Shown in pieces: positions 23,468 to 34,526 of a stretch of DNA of 64,000 nucleotides (position 1 is its first letter; each line of letters opens with the position of its first letter). Source of the stretch: Poronia punctata. Taxonomy: Eukaryota > Ascomycota > Sordariomycetes > Xylariales > Xylariaceae. The notes beneath the pieces are model-generated. The model ran no database searches, had not been told where the DNA came from, and was given only the letters and a program-made list of their open reading frames with translations. The position numbers and the translations under genes were made by a program. The stretch covers positions 434,001 through 498,000 of the forward strand of contig MU401458.1 in assembly GCA_022579005.1 (NCBI GenBank), given 5' to 3'.

Positions 23468-24154
23468 GGCGTCTTTATTTATCATGTTTCAGGTGCTGTA
23501 CATATACCACGATGACAGAAGGGATTGGAGTGCGACTAGATTCCCGATATCCAGTATGAGCTTTAGAGAGATCAGTGATAAGGTGGGATTTAGTAATTTG
23601 GCCATGCAACCAATGCGGGAAATAAAAACTTGCCTTAAATTGTGCAGTATCAACTGTGTATGATGTGATGTGCCTAATAGCGATTTCTTATATCTATATC
23701 CCTATCGTGAAAATCGTAACATTCGTGTCTGCTCTATATATGTAACCATCTATATTATGTACATGACCGAGTCTATATGTCCTTTTCCGTCACCCATCCT
23801 GCCCGAATCCCTGTGAGGCAAGATTTGGCCGGCTTTATCATATATCGAGCTAGTTTTCGTCGAGTTCGAGGTCTGCTTACGCTCTTTCCGAACCGTAGAT
23901 GTTGTAATATCGCGTAGATGTGGTATTCGTTTAATCGCTTTCGTTTTGGCCGCTATGGCGTCGGTGTCGTTACCCAATCCATCGATCGCCATGTATATAT
24001 GTGTATGCGGTTTGGCGAGTACGAGTAGAATGATCCAAGAGCGTACGGTATCTCGAGATGAAGTTTTGCCGCGGCGGCGACCAGTACACAGCGTCTATAA
24101 TATCCTCTGTTTCCCCGCGGTTTCTCGAAGTTTGTTTGATCTCGAGGTGGATTT
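23468..24154. other. Intergenic between vma1 and the Sec2-like gene
   Basis: Contains the vma1 3' UTR and a TACGAGTA word at 24020. No gene was supported. Confidence 0.4.
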
Positions 24155-24372
24155 GGGGGGGGGGGGGGGGGGGGGAGACAAGTGGGGTTGATGGGTTGGT
24201 GAAAATTTTGCTGCGGAGGACTAACCCTACTTCCAGCATGTTTCGAATACCGGTTTCCTAGCCCAGGTGAGNNNNNNNNNNGCCTCCCGGCCGCTTGCCC
24301 GAGCGGGGGGGCCCGGCGGCGGGGTGCGGGGCCGCGCGGCGGGCGGCCCGCCCCCCCCCCCCCCCCCCCCCC
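24155..24372. other. Scaffold gap with homopolymer tracts
   Basis: A run of 21 G (24155-24175) is followed by about 95 bases, then 10 N (24272-24281), about 69 bases of extreme GC (24282-24350), then a run of 22 C (24351-24372). The sequence after the G run (24178-24271) and the sequence after the C run (24373-24466) are ungapped, substitution-only near-copies of each other. This is best explained as the same locus assembled twice at contig ends. Confidence 0.8.
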
Positions 24373-24423
24373 ACAAGATGGGTTGAGTGGTTGTAGAAAA
24401 TTTTCCTGCGAAGGACTCTCCCT

Positions 24424-25470
24424 TCATCCACCATCTTTCGAATCCCGTTTTCCTCTCCCATGATCTATTTCATGGTGAACTTCTTGTTGGTCTTGTTCTT
24501 GTTCTTGTTCTTCTTCTATCAGACTAGTGTCTCTGCTTGTGTTGGTCGATCTCCTCTCCTCCTCCTCCTCTTCTTCTTCTTCTTCTTCTTCTTCTAACAA
24601 CAACAACTCCCTCGCCCTCTCTATCCTCCTGACAGCATCTTCCAACCTATCCAACCTCGCGCGCTTCTCCACGTCCCGCTGCTGTAATTCGGCCAATTGT
24701 CCCTCGAGGGCGGCGCGCGCCCTCCGCTCGGTGGAGACCATGGAATTCGCCTGTTCGAATAACGAGGCCGAGAGATCTTCTACTTCGCGACTCGTCGCCG
24801 CGAGTTTCTCCTCGGCCGCGTGTCGGAGACGGCGTTCGTGGGTTAGGGCGGCGGATAGTTCGCGGGTTGTTGCTGCTATTTGTGCTGCTGCTGTTGTTTC
24901 ACGATCTCGATCGGAAGTATGATTTTGATGATGTGTGGTGGTATTTGTGGAAGAAGAAGAATCGAGGGGAAGTGTTGGTGCTGATGCTGATGTTAACGTA
25001 TCGGGAGTCGTGACGGACGCTAATGCGGATTTTCGAGGGGAAAGTAATTGGCTTATGCGTGATGCGCTGGCGCCTAGGAAGGAGGATCGCGGACTTTGGG
25101 TCTGGCTTTCGGGTGTGTATGGTCTGTGGATCTGTTGTCCTTGTCCTTGTCCTTGTACATGTACGTTATTCCCGTTTGTGGTATGGGTGTTGGTGGTTGT
25201 TGTAGTAGTAGTAGTAGAGCTCGTGGAAGCGGCGCGTAATCTGGATAATTCATCTTCGTAATCGGCCCATCTGTCTACGGCGGCTGTGGCTTTCTGATTC
25301 AGGAGTCGGACTTGGGCTCGTAGGTCTTCGATTTCGCGTTGATATGTTGAGAGGGAGAGGCCGCAGTTCGGACAGCATGTTGTTGTTGTTGATGATGGTT
25401 CGTCGTCGGGTATGGTGGATAGTTTTGGGGTGGCCATGGTCGTCATGGTTGCGGTTGCGGTTGCGGTCAT
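24424..25470 (-). CDS. Sec2-type Rab guanine-nucleotide exchange factor
   Basis: Sec2 proteins activate the exocytic Rab Sec4 through a long parallel coiled coil. This frame encodes 348 residues from ATG 25470. Residues 30-80 have a CCPNCGLSLSTYQREIEDLR motif followed by the conserved helix LRAQVRLLNQKATAAVDRW. A Ser/Thr/Gln-rich low-complexity linker (about 80-190) follows. The Sec2 coiled coil occupies about 195-290: LTHERRLRHAAEEKL, DLSASLFEQANSMVSTERR and LDRLEDAVRRIERARELL. The C-terminus is an unusual run of about 14 Glu and Gln/Glu repeats. The stop (TGA, 24424-24426) lies inside the duplicated contig-end sequence, so the last residues are less reliable. No intron is needed. Confidence 0.75.
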   Translation of the reverse strand: MTATATATMTTMATPKLSTIPDDEPSSTTTTCCPNCGLSLSTYQREIEDLRAQVRLLNQKATAAVDRWADYEDELSRLRAASTSSTTTTTTTTNTHTTNGNNVHVQGQGQGQQIHRPYTPESQTQSPRSSFLGASASRISQLLSPRKSALASVTTPDTLTSASAPTLPLDSSSSTNTTTHHQNHTSDRDRETTAAAQIAATTRELSAALTHERRLRHAAEEKLAATSREVEDLSASLFEQANSMVSTERRARAALEGQLAELQQRDVEKRARLDRLEDAVRRIERARELLLLEEEEEEEEEEEEERRSTNTSRDTSLIEEEQEQEQDQQEVHHEIDHGRGKRDSKDGG

Positions 25471-26790
25471 GGTGTCGTCTGCATGGTGTATTCGCTAGTT
25501 ATGACGGGGGGGGGGGGGGGATATTTTATGCCCCTCGAGTAAAAAGATAAGTTTCCAATCTCTGATGGATGTGACGGCCCTACCACAATCCTTTTGCACC
25601 ACGGTTGCGCGAAATCAGAAGGTTGGCCGGCCAGTGTGTCTGTACTGTCTTGTTGAACTTTGGGTTCCAGGCTGGTCCTAGCGCCATTCGATTACTCTTC
25701 GCTTTTAAGAAAAGATGGAAGGAAGAGGTTTGCCTGTTGCTATGTATGTTACTAATGATCGGATGCGCAGTATCGGATGCATGTCTACAAAGTGTAAACC
25801 TTGTGGTTCCTCATCACACCCACTTCGTCGTGTCTGCAGTATTATTGATACCTACATCGTCTCGTAGTAGGGCGGCTGTGCAGATTACGAGTACCTAGTC
25901 GGGTCGGCGTATCTGGGGGTTTAAACACTCGTCCACTTTATTGGCTTCATTAGGTTTAGAGCCCGTTGAATACTGGGTCCCAGCAAGGAGCAAAGAGAGG
26001 GGAATGCGGGATGCTGGATCCATAATGCAAATAAATGTATGTGTATAATAAAGTCGGGAAGTTTTCTTGGTGCTTTTGACCTTGGAATCCAATAGGCTAG
26101 TCATCGTCATCTATGATTTATCACGTTTTGTTTTATTTGGCAACGTATGTCTATCCATATTGTTTCTCCTTTGTGTGGTGATTTGGTTAGGTGGATATTT
26201 CGGATCATCGCCCACAGGGACAGAAGACGATATAACCACGTTTAGCCACGTGTAGACTAGGCATTGTCTTCCTCTCGAATGTATCCACCTATCCATCTCC
26301 TTTGATCTGAAACCCTTCGACAGTTTAACCCACATCTCTGCAGGCAGGTCTGTAGAACTAGTACGCCGCACATCATCCCCGTTATGAAACGTCGTTCTCG
26401 TCGAGGAGAAGTTATCTCCAACCTCCCAAACATTCGCTTCTCGAATGTGTGTATGCAACGGCCCATATGCATCACATGTCCAGAGTGTGTACACGTATGT
26501 AGGTCTTGATATACCAGTAATTGGTTCAAGCAGAGGAGAATAGCGGCTCATCCGGGGTTTCGATGTACGGTATGCCTCTTTCCCTATCCCTCTCGTACCT
26601 AGGCACTATAAGCTGCAACTGCCTCCCCAGAGCAACTTAGGCATGGCAGACATCTGAGTGAACCTGCTATCAACCTATAGGGGCTCGTCTTTAGCCGTAA
26701 AGGTGATGTAGTGACCTCGGTCATATAGAGCTGATTCGGATTGCCGTTGTGATATCGACTATCGGCCAGGTTTCCCCTAACCTAATTCAT
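25471..26790. other. Intergenic
   Basis: Begins with a 15-G run (25506-25520) about 35 bp upstream of the Sec2-like start codon. A TACGAGTA word lies at 25886. Minus-strand frames at 26111-26551 have no recognisable family and were not accepted. No other feature was seen. Confidence 0.45.
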
Positions 26791-27536
26791 TTAAAATGGC
26801 TTAGCAACTTTCCGACTCTCGCTCAGACCAGTCTCGGGATCTTTATATTCCTTCCAGCTAACTGGAAGCATGGTGTTTCCCGCCTCACTCGTGGCCATGA
26901 TAACTCCTAATTCGTTGTTTGCCGTCGTAAGGTAATAGTTGGCCTGGTCACCTAAGGATATCTGCATAACCATGTTAGGCTCCCATTCTTCGTCTCAGAC
27001 TTTGCAGTAGAATGTCACCGGAACAAAAAACTCACCACCTGCGCTCGTACAATATCGCCCGGCCGAAAACTATCGTAGATCTTGACGCGGTCCTTCTCCG
27101 TCGCGCGCACATCCTGCGCTCTCACGACCCCCTGCCACTGCGAAGACAACACCGCATCGCCGACAACGAGAATGGCAACCGTGGCTTCGCGCGGCGTGAT
27201 GCGCGTCACGCGGCACAGGACAGTATTGCCCACTTCGGGGAGTACTTCGCGCTTGTCCTGCTGTCCGACAGTGGTGCTACTACTCGGTAATACGGATATC
27301 GTCGGTAACGTGCTCGTGTTGGATTTTGTTGTGGTAGAGGTATTCAGGGCGGCGATCCGGTGCATGCGCTTCGCCGGTCCGGGACCTTTATCTGCCTGGG
27401 TGATTCGGATAGTGCCCAGTAATGAGGAATAGAGGTTCGATTCGTGGATGTGGGTTCCGGGTCCGGCGCTGTATTTGCTAGATGGACCCAGGATCTGGCC
27501 TGGTATGGCGACTGTTTGCGCCTGAACCTGTGCCAT
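26791..27536 (-). CDS. csl4: Exosome cap subunit Csl4
   Basis: Csl4 is one of the three S1/KH cap proteins of the RNA exosome, which processes and degrades RNA 3'-5' in nucleus and cytoplasm. Exon 1 is 27536-27036 (167 codons). A 74-nt phase-0 intron (GTGAGT, branch CCTAAC, acceptor ATGCAG) leads to exon 2, 26961-26791, for a total of 223 residues. The N-terminal domain shows AIPGQILGPSSKY; a poorly conserved Ser/Thr linker lies at about 65-90; the S1 domain contains VGNTVLCRVTRITPREATV. The junction gives GDIVRAQV-ISLGDQANYYLTTA, followed by NELGVIMATSEAG, the conserved Csl4 zinc-ribbon-side region. The final segment VSWKEYKDPETGLSESRKVAKPF is typical of the family end. Confidence 0.9.
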
Positions 27537-28319
27537 GGTTGTTCCTAGGTTTTTTTTTTGTTTTTTTTTTTGCTAGTTGGTTGAATTTGTCAAGGTTGAA
27601 GACTTTGGTGATTCTACATAGGATAATGGAATGTTGTAAAGCTACCTTTTGGGGACTTTTTGAGATACGAACAGAGTTTAGCGTATATGTAATCGCTCCG
27701 TTTGCTCAGGTCCGCCTGCCCCTCCCCCACTATCTACACGTAATACCTGCGGCTTTTCAACGTGCATGTGCTTTGGCAGCGAATATTGTCACATTTTGTT
27801 TTCATGAACGGTATAAAAACTAAAAGACTACTATACAGTATTTAGTCGAGATCTCAAGAAATCAACAAGGATCGCAGGGGTTGATCCCATATTTCGACAC
27901 AGACTTCGGTACGAGTGGTGCTAAACATACTTTATACAACGAAGAATAGACTCCCTGGACACCGAGGTCAATTTGGTGAATTTTAGACTATCCATAATGT
28001 AATACCAGCTAGGGGATGATGCCACTTCGGTGTTTTATATTTATATACAATTGTTATGTCATGTGCTCTTCTACTAGACAAAACACCACTCATAGTCTAG
28101 GTACGTAAAAAAGACGACTTGATGGTTCACCGACGCGTACGTAAACGACATCCAACCTCCGCCCTAATGATATGCTCCCTTCCTTCATATAGAATATGTC
28201 ATATGCTGTCCGCCCATGAAAACGCAACAATGCAATGTGGTATCTCGAAAGCAACGCGCCTGCCACGAAAGTAAGCAAAAAATAAACCACCGCTGGTTAC
28301 CGAACCGTTCATCATCATC
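27537..28319. other. Intergenic
   Basis: No gene was seen. T-rich tracts lie immediately upstream of csl4 (about 27549-27572). The remainder is the presumed 3' region of the ligase gene. Confidence 0.45.
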
Positions 28320-31300
28320 CTATACAATCCCCACGTAAAACCTCCTCCAAGGATCGGCGACTCGAGCCGACTTGCCCCTCTCTTCTTGCTCGGTGATGGC
28401 CTCCAAGACCTTCCAGTCATACACAGCCACCCATTCCCTCCCACCTCCCTTCTTCTTCAGGCCGGCGTCCTTGATCTTCTGCAGGAAAGCCTGGGTAGCT
28501 TCCTTCCGTCTAGATTCGACGAGACAGATCTTGCGAACAGTGGACGCCGCCTTTCTCGGTGACCTCCTCAGCGTAGGTCCGTCTCCTGTTGTGCTAGGCT
28601 CCGGGATATTCCATACTCGCGGGTCCAATAGGGTATCGGCAATGCCGTGCTGGCCTAACAGGTTGTCTGTGATCCAGGCATAGCTCGATATACACGGCGC
28701 CAGCAAGATAGAGTAGTTGGCAAGAAAGCATTCATGTCCAGCCAATGAACATCCTTGCGTATTTGTCTTGTTATGCACGTTGACTTGACGCTGGGCTGTT
28801 ACTGTTTTTCGACCCGGCCTAGAAATCTTGATGGGGGAACCGTCAGTCTCTGATGCCGTTCCCGACCCCGTATCGGATAAGATGGGCGAGGAGGGAACAG
28901 GTTGGTTCTCTATATGCGGTTCTGTATCACCTTGCACCTGTTGAGTGGACTGTAGCGATATTTTGTTGGCCTGGGTATCGGTGTGCTGCTGGGAACCGTT
29001 AATATCAACCTGACTAAGGGGTTCACGAGGCTCCGTCCATTTGGGGGCAGGTGGCAGCTCCGGTTGGACAGGTAGCTTGGACATAGCTGGCGAAGACAGG
29101 CTAGAATGGGTGCATTGCCGCTTTGGAGCGGATAATTGCGCAGGACTTGATCGTTTACTACGTCTAGTGGTCGATACTGAGAAGCTGGTAGACTTCCCAA
29201 TGAGCCCGATAGTTGGAGGCTTTGTGGGGCTGCGGAAGTCACGTCTGATTCGCTTTGCGACGGTCGGGGAAGATGCGGTTGGAGATTCGGATGATTCGGA
29301 CGATACCGAGGATGGAGACGGGGGAGGTATATCTGAGCAGGTCGTCGCTTGGCTTGGTTCATCCCTATCCAGCCTCTCCAGTGCCTGTACCCAATAACGC
29401 ATTTCCTGACTGTCCACCTCATCGCTGGTATTACTCGACGCTTCCGCAATACCTTGCAACTCGGAGAAGCTAACAGTGTCCAGGTAGGACCGGTCGTGGT
29501 GGACTTTGCTGACCTGGGGGAATCGCATGCTCCAGAAGTCGGTATTCGGTTCCCGGTCAAAGTTGAAGCACCGCATATCAAACACTAGCGGCTGTGGGAA
29601 TATCACTGTCGGTTTCCGTGCCCACGCGACAGTGCCACAGTCCACCTCGAATATTGTGTTTTCCTCGTAGGGCACTGTAAATAGCCTGTGCTGACCCCAG
29701 AAAGCGGCCAATACCGGCCCAGTGAGTTCGACTATATTTGTTACCCGGAACCGGGGTTTCTCGGTCTTTGCGCGAGCCTGGTCCTTGTTTTCGAGACATC
29801 CTATAAAGAAATGGGTCCATTCAACATTGCGTATGCGATACTCTCTAGCTTTTGCGGCGTCATAGGATGCGCCTACAACAGTAAAGTCGCCCACGTCACC
29901 CCAGCCTTGGATATATTCCTTCTTCAACTTGACGTTGAAACAGCGCTGTCTCTCGACCCTTGTGTCGAATTCGAAATACGGCACGTCCGGCTTCAGCACC
30001 AGACCTTCTCGGTGCGAGGTTATGCATTGCGCGAATAGCTCACGCAGGGCGGGGGCAGCAGATTGAGTAGCTGGGACAGAGGTTCGCGTTACGAGGTCAG
30101 CCACACCCTCTCGACATGTCACAATCTCGCGCAATCTTCGGAAACGTTCGCTATTTTTTGTGCCAAGGAGTGATTCGTCATCAATCATAAGTAAATCGAA
30201 ATATACCATCATGAGCCTCTCATGTTCATGTGCCCTGGAAGGGAGGTGAGCTTAAGTTGTATAGGTCTGGCCACGAGCAACTTACTGGGAATCCTTCATT
30301 GTCCCTATAAACGAACCTGATCGATTAACATGCTTGCGGATTTTGTGAAAAGGGAGAATCTTATTTTCCTATCCAGACATGTTAGTGCACACAGTTACAA
30401 CCGCGCGCCGGAAGAGGAGTAAGACTTACTTTAGTACTATATACTAAAAGTTCTCCCTCAAGGATGCAGCCCGTCTTGATAGGGCAGTCTTTAGTCCCTA
30501 GCTTGAGGGATTCACGAATCGCCCTAATTTTTTCGTTAGCTGGAGGGCCGGAGCAGCTATTTCGAGGGGAACTACTGACTTGTGTACGTTAACACGATCC
30601 GTTGTGCTGTCTTTGCCGCTCTTGGAGAAGATCTGGATGCGGTTTTGATTTTTGCGCAGGTCGATGTGGATCTGGCAGTATTCTCCGTCCAGTTTCTGCT
30701 CGCAGGCAAACTCTCGGCTATTTATCATATCTAGGCAGTGCCTGATACTCCTGCCTTTGTACCATGGCTGCCTCCCAACCTTGGTCCCCAGACGTGGTTT
30801 CAGAATACTGGCGAGAGTGGCCGGGTCATGAGAATCTTTGTCGATATGTCGTACCAAAGCTGTCGAGACGGCAAGATCGTCTCTTATATTCATCATCTGG
30901 GGTAGGAGGGGATGATACTGGCGGAAGATGACATTCGCATTCAGTGTGATGGGCTGATAATTCTTTAGAACCAGTCTGGTGAACCATTTTGCATCCCGCG
31001 AACCGAGACGCCTATATATGCTCCCTAGTAAGCCGTTCGGGTCGGTTACCTCCGTCTTGGAGCGCAAAGCCCTGACTGCAGGCGAGCTGAATCTACAGCA
31101 GGCTGCTATACGACTGAAAGCTTCATCAATCTCCTCTACTGTGATCTGACTTGTGTCGCCCCGAGTAATGGGCTAATAGGTGTCAGCTATTGTACACGCC
31201 CACAAAGCATATTTCATTTATAGTTTTCGACGTAATACACTTACTGTTCGAGATACAACGCTCTCAATACAATCGCCAAGATCAACGCCAGATCCTGGCT

Positions 31301-31592
31301 CTGTCCATCGTCGCAGCTCTGACACCCGAGATGTTCCTAGGAGTAGAGCCTTTCCGAATATGCCTTGTAGCCTTGGTGCTTGGATACCGTATACCCGGTC
31401 TGTTCTCCTTTCGGGCAATAATGTGGAAATAATAGCACTGGGGTCGCTATCCGGCGCATTGAAAAGAGCACGGTGCTCTTGGAACCATGCTTTGATGATC
31501 AGACGGGAGGGCGTCTGCTTTGCCGACGGTTTACGGGTTTCGTCCTCCAGATTTTGAAGAAGATCACAAATATATTTATAAGGAAAGGGCAT
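28320..31592 (-). CDS. ATP-dependent DNA ligase domain protein (LIG4-like)
   Basis: The product is a large fungal ATP-dependent DNA ligase relative of about 1,010 residues. Five exons: 31592-31245, 31172-30580, about 30523-30431, 30368-30286 and 30234-28320. Residues 1-200 resemble the ligase DNA-binding domain. The adenylation motif I is EQKLDGEYCQIH (Lys about 276). Motif III lies in LMMVYFDLLMIDDESLL, motif IV is EGLVLKPD and motif V is FNVKLKKEYI. The OB-fold continues with WGDVGDFTVVGASYDAAK. The C-terminal 300 residues are Ser/Pro-rich and disordered, then a conserved-looking tail (SILLAPCISSYAWITDNLL) that may be BRCT-like. The intron at 30579 has a weak GTCAGT donor but restores the frame (VNVH-K-AIRESLKLGT). 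Involvement in end joining is inferred from resemblance only. Confidence 0.8.
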
Positions 31593-34526
31593 TGCAATAA
31601 ATGATGACTATCACTTTGCAAGCAGTGAAAAAACAACGAGGAAAACGGAATTCAATCCCAAGGACAACAACCTAGCGGGGAGCAAAGCAGGAAGCAACCA
31701 TCTTTATAGTTGGCATTAAAAGGACAAAGCCATTGCAAGCAGGTGAAGAAAGCACCATTTGTATATCAGTTTGCATTCATTGACTCCCGACCAGGCTGGT
31801 ATTTGCTATACCAAATTGAATACCTAACAGCCAAGTCTCTAAATGCTGCAAGGCAGAACTTGGGGAACCAACATGCAACGAGTCAGGAAAATATGGCACG
31901 TTGTGATTTGCCGACGCGGGGTTAAACGAGACGCGAAAGTCAATAACCCGTGTTCACGTGTTAACCTAAAGGGTAGCACTTTACAGGCAACCATAGGGAG
32001 GTAGGTAATAGCAGGCACCGGTGTACCCACAAATAGGATCTGAATCGTCTGAGAATAGGGATGTCATCCTCCACGGCAGGTATAACCAGCATGCATATTG
32101 CACAGCCAGACAGCGTCTGAACATACAAGTAGCGCCTCCCGCATTCCCGCATTCAAAAGTGCAAACCTGTCAGCCAATTCTCATTGACCAAATGATGCCC
32201 AAGGACCAAGGTAAAGTAAATCAAGTAGACGAGCATTTTAGAGCATAGACAAATACAAGTAGACATGTGTTCAGACATTGTGGCAGGTAAGGGGCACTGA
32301 GGCTAGGTAGAGTAGTATCATCCATCTACTTTTCAGAGGGGGTTGACAAGCCTATCTGTGCGTGTAGTATCAAAATGAGACAGAACAGAGCACATAATTA
32401 TATTCTTTCAGTCCCAGAACCTACATAAATCCCATTACGAGTACACTTGTCAATTATCAAAACAGAATCTACTTTTGCTTCCAAAACCTACACAAAGAGA
32501 GAGCTATACTCTCGGCCCGCTTGTACTATAGGTATGTGAAAACTCGGTTTTGTAATTGTTCTTGAGATCTCATGTTCTTGTGTGGGCAGGAGGGAGGTAT
32601 CCACATCTCCACAAAGGGGGTTTCACGATTGTCATCGAATCACTGGATCTTGTAACTAGCAACGGTCGGTTGCTGGGGAACACCTCCCCAAGTCTTCTCC
32701 ACATAGCGCCCTGGCCTGCAGGACATCATTTCGTCTCGCAGGACACAATAACGCTATTTCCTGCAAGCCAATGCAAACGCAGGCCGAGTCTTGCGGATGT
32801 CAGGACGTCCTTGTCCTCTCCATTGTTGACCATAATCTGCGCTAAATGAATTACGGGACTCTTTTGTTCATGGACTCTCTGTTCATGTGTCTGCCCCTGG
32901 AATTGTTCGATTGTTCGATCCATCAACCAAAAAAAGATTCGAGCTTGGCCTAAACAAGATTGCCAAGTGGTTTCAGATTTGAGTAGAAAGAAGAGCCTCG
33001 GGGAATATTTACACGTACGTGTAGACTAGGTACCTACTCGTCTACCTATTATTGTAGGTAGCTCACCCTCTGGTAGTTCTTCTTAGAAGTGTAGAACCTT
33101 GCATGTGTAGTGTGTATGTACACTCCCAATACCTACACTAACTGACACCAAGGAAAACTGAAGTCTTGTGGAAACCCCCTCGACTTCGTGTGTGTATGTC
33201 CATCTAAAACCACGATGTATGGAATGATTAGTACTCGTAACCTTACCATCTCTTACTCCATACTACCGGTACTGTCGGTAATAACTTACTTTCCAGTAGC
33301 CTAGCCGGCCTGGCCTAGATCCAAATAGGTTGTCCCCAAGAGTTGTCCAAGTTGACTTAAAAACGGCAATTGCCCCAGGTTGGTTAGGTAGGTACCTACT
33401 CGTACCTTCAGCGACTGCAATGGAAATGACCGTCACCTTTCCAATACCAATCCCACCTTTAAAGCAAGACATCGGCATCTCTAGCCAAATTCCAACTCAA
33501 CATAATCAATCAGTCTATAAAGTAGTCTTTCGTTAAAATACACTTGCTGAAAACCACACGATATCTTTCGCTGTAGGGTATACGCAACCCAATCGGTCCA
33601 CATTCCTTTATGAAGTACTTGGTCTTCTAGCACCCCATATCAATATCGGTACTGGTCCTGGTCACAGCTGTACCTGACCTATCTACCTAAACTACAGGTC
33701 AATTCCAGCCGTGCCTACAACGTACCTCTCACTTTCTCATAACGGATAACCTGGACAAACGGACGACTATCGAGTTATAATAACATTGCTTTTGTCGTGT
33801 ATGGAAATGGGACAGATCGGCTCTCGTCGCTTCAGAAACCAACGTCGTTCGCTATTATTATTCGCCGCCTTGGCCGTCAGCTCCCCCTGACTGACCGCCC
33901 TGTCATCTTATTGGGAATCTCAAGCCTGGGTCTGCTGGGTGGTCGATACTAGTACGGGTATAGGTGCCACCACCACCACTGCTACCACTGACTGCAGGTC
34001 CCAGTCCCAATCACACCTTTACTCGTACATATTCCTGCGTTACCTCCTTCTTCTTCGATCAGGGTCTCTACCAAAATTCGTCTCTAGCGCTGTCAACACA
34101 GCTGCGGCCTTTCTCCTTTCACTATCACGCTCGCTTTCTCACTTTCGGCCACGTGCCTTTTCGCTGCAATCGACGCAGTCTTATCGCCCTGATCCATCAC
34201 CATCTGCCCTGGTCGCCGATGGTGGATTTGGCGGTGACTGCAATCCGCTTGGTTCCATGAAATCGAAACAGCTTTTACAAATCTGTCTAGTCGCATCGTC
34301 TTCCTCCACTCTTTTGAACAACGAAAGGCGGCTCAATAGCATAATTAGTGTGTTATACTCCAGGCGGGTATCCGCTTCTTCGAGGCACCAGAGGCACCGC
34401 CGTGCTCCGAGTGCCCAATTCTCTCATTATTACCACCACACCTCGAACCAACGCCGGCGTCTAATAGGTGAACCCTCCAATTGCCGCTCCATTCAGAGAC
34501 TCCTCAGGCCGTTTTCTTGTGCAGAC
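31593..34526. other. Divergent intergenic region, ligase / DUF4048 gene
   Basis: No supported gene. TACTCGTA-type words occur at 32436, 33232, 33397 and 34020. From about 33930 the plus strand is open in the frame of the DUF4048 gene but without an ATG until 34257; this part is C/T-rich and treated as leader. Confidence 0.45.

Noticed and set aside
26111..26551. 146-codon minus frame in the Sec2-csl4 spacer
   Set aside because: No recognisable domain and part of a region with several equally long competing frames; kept out for lack of support.
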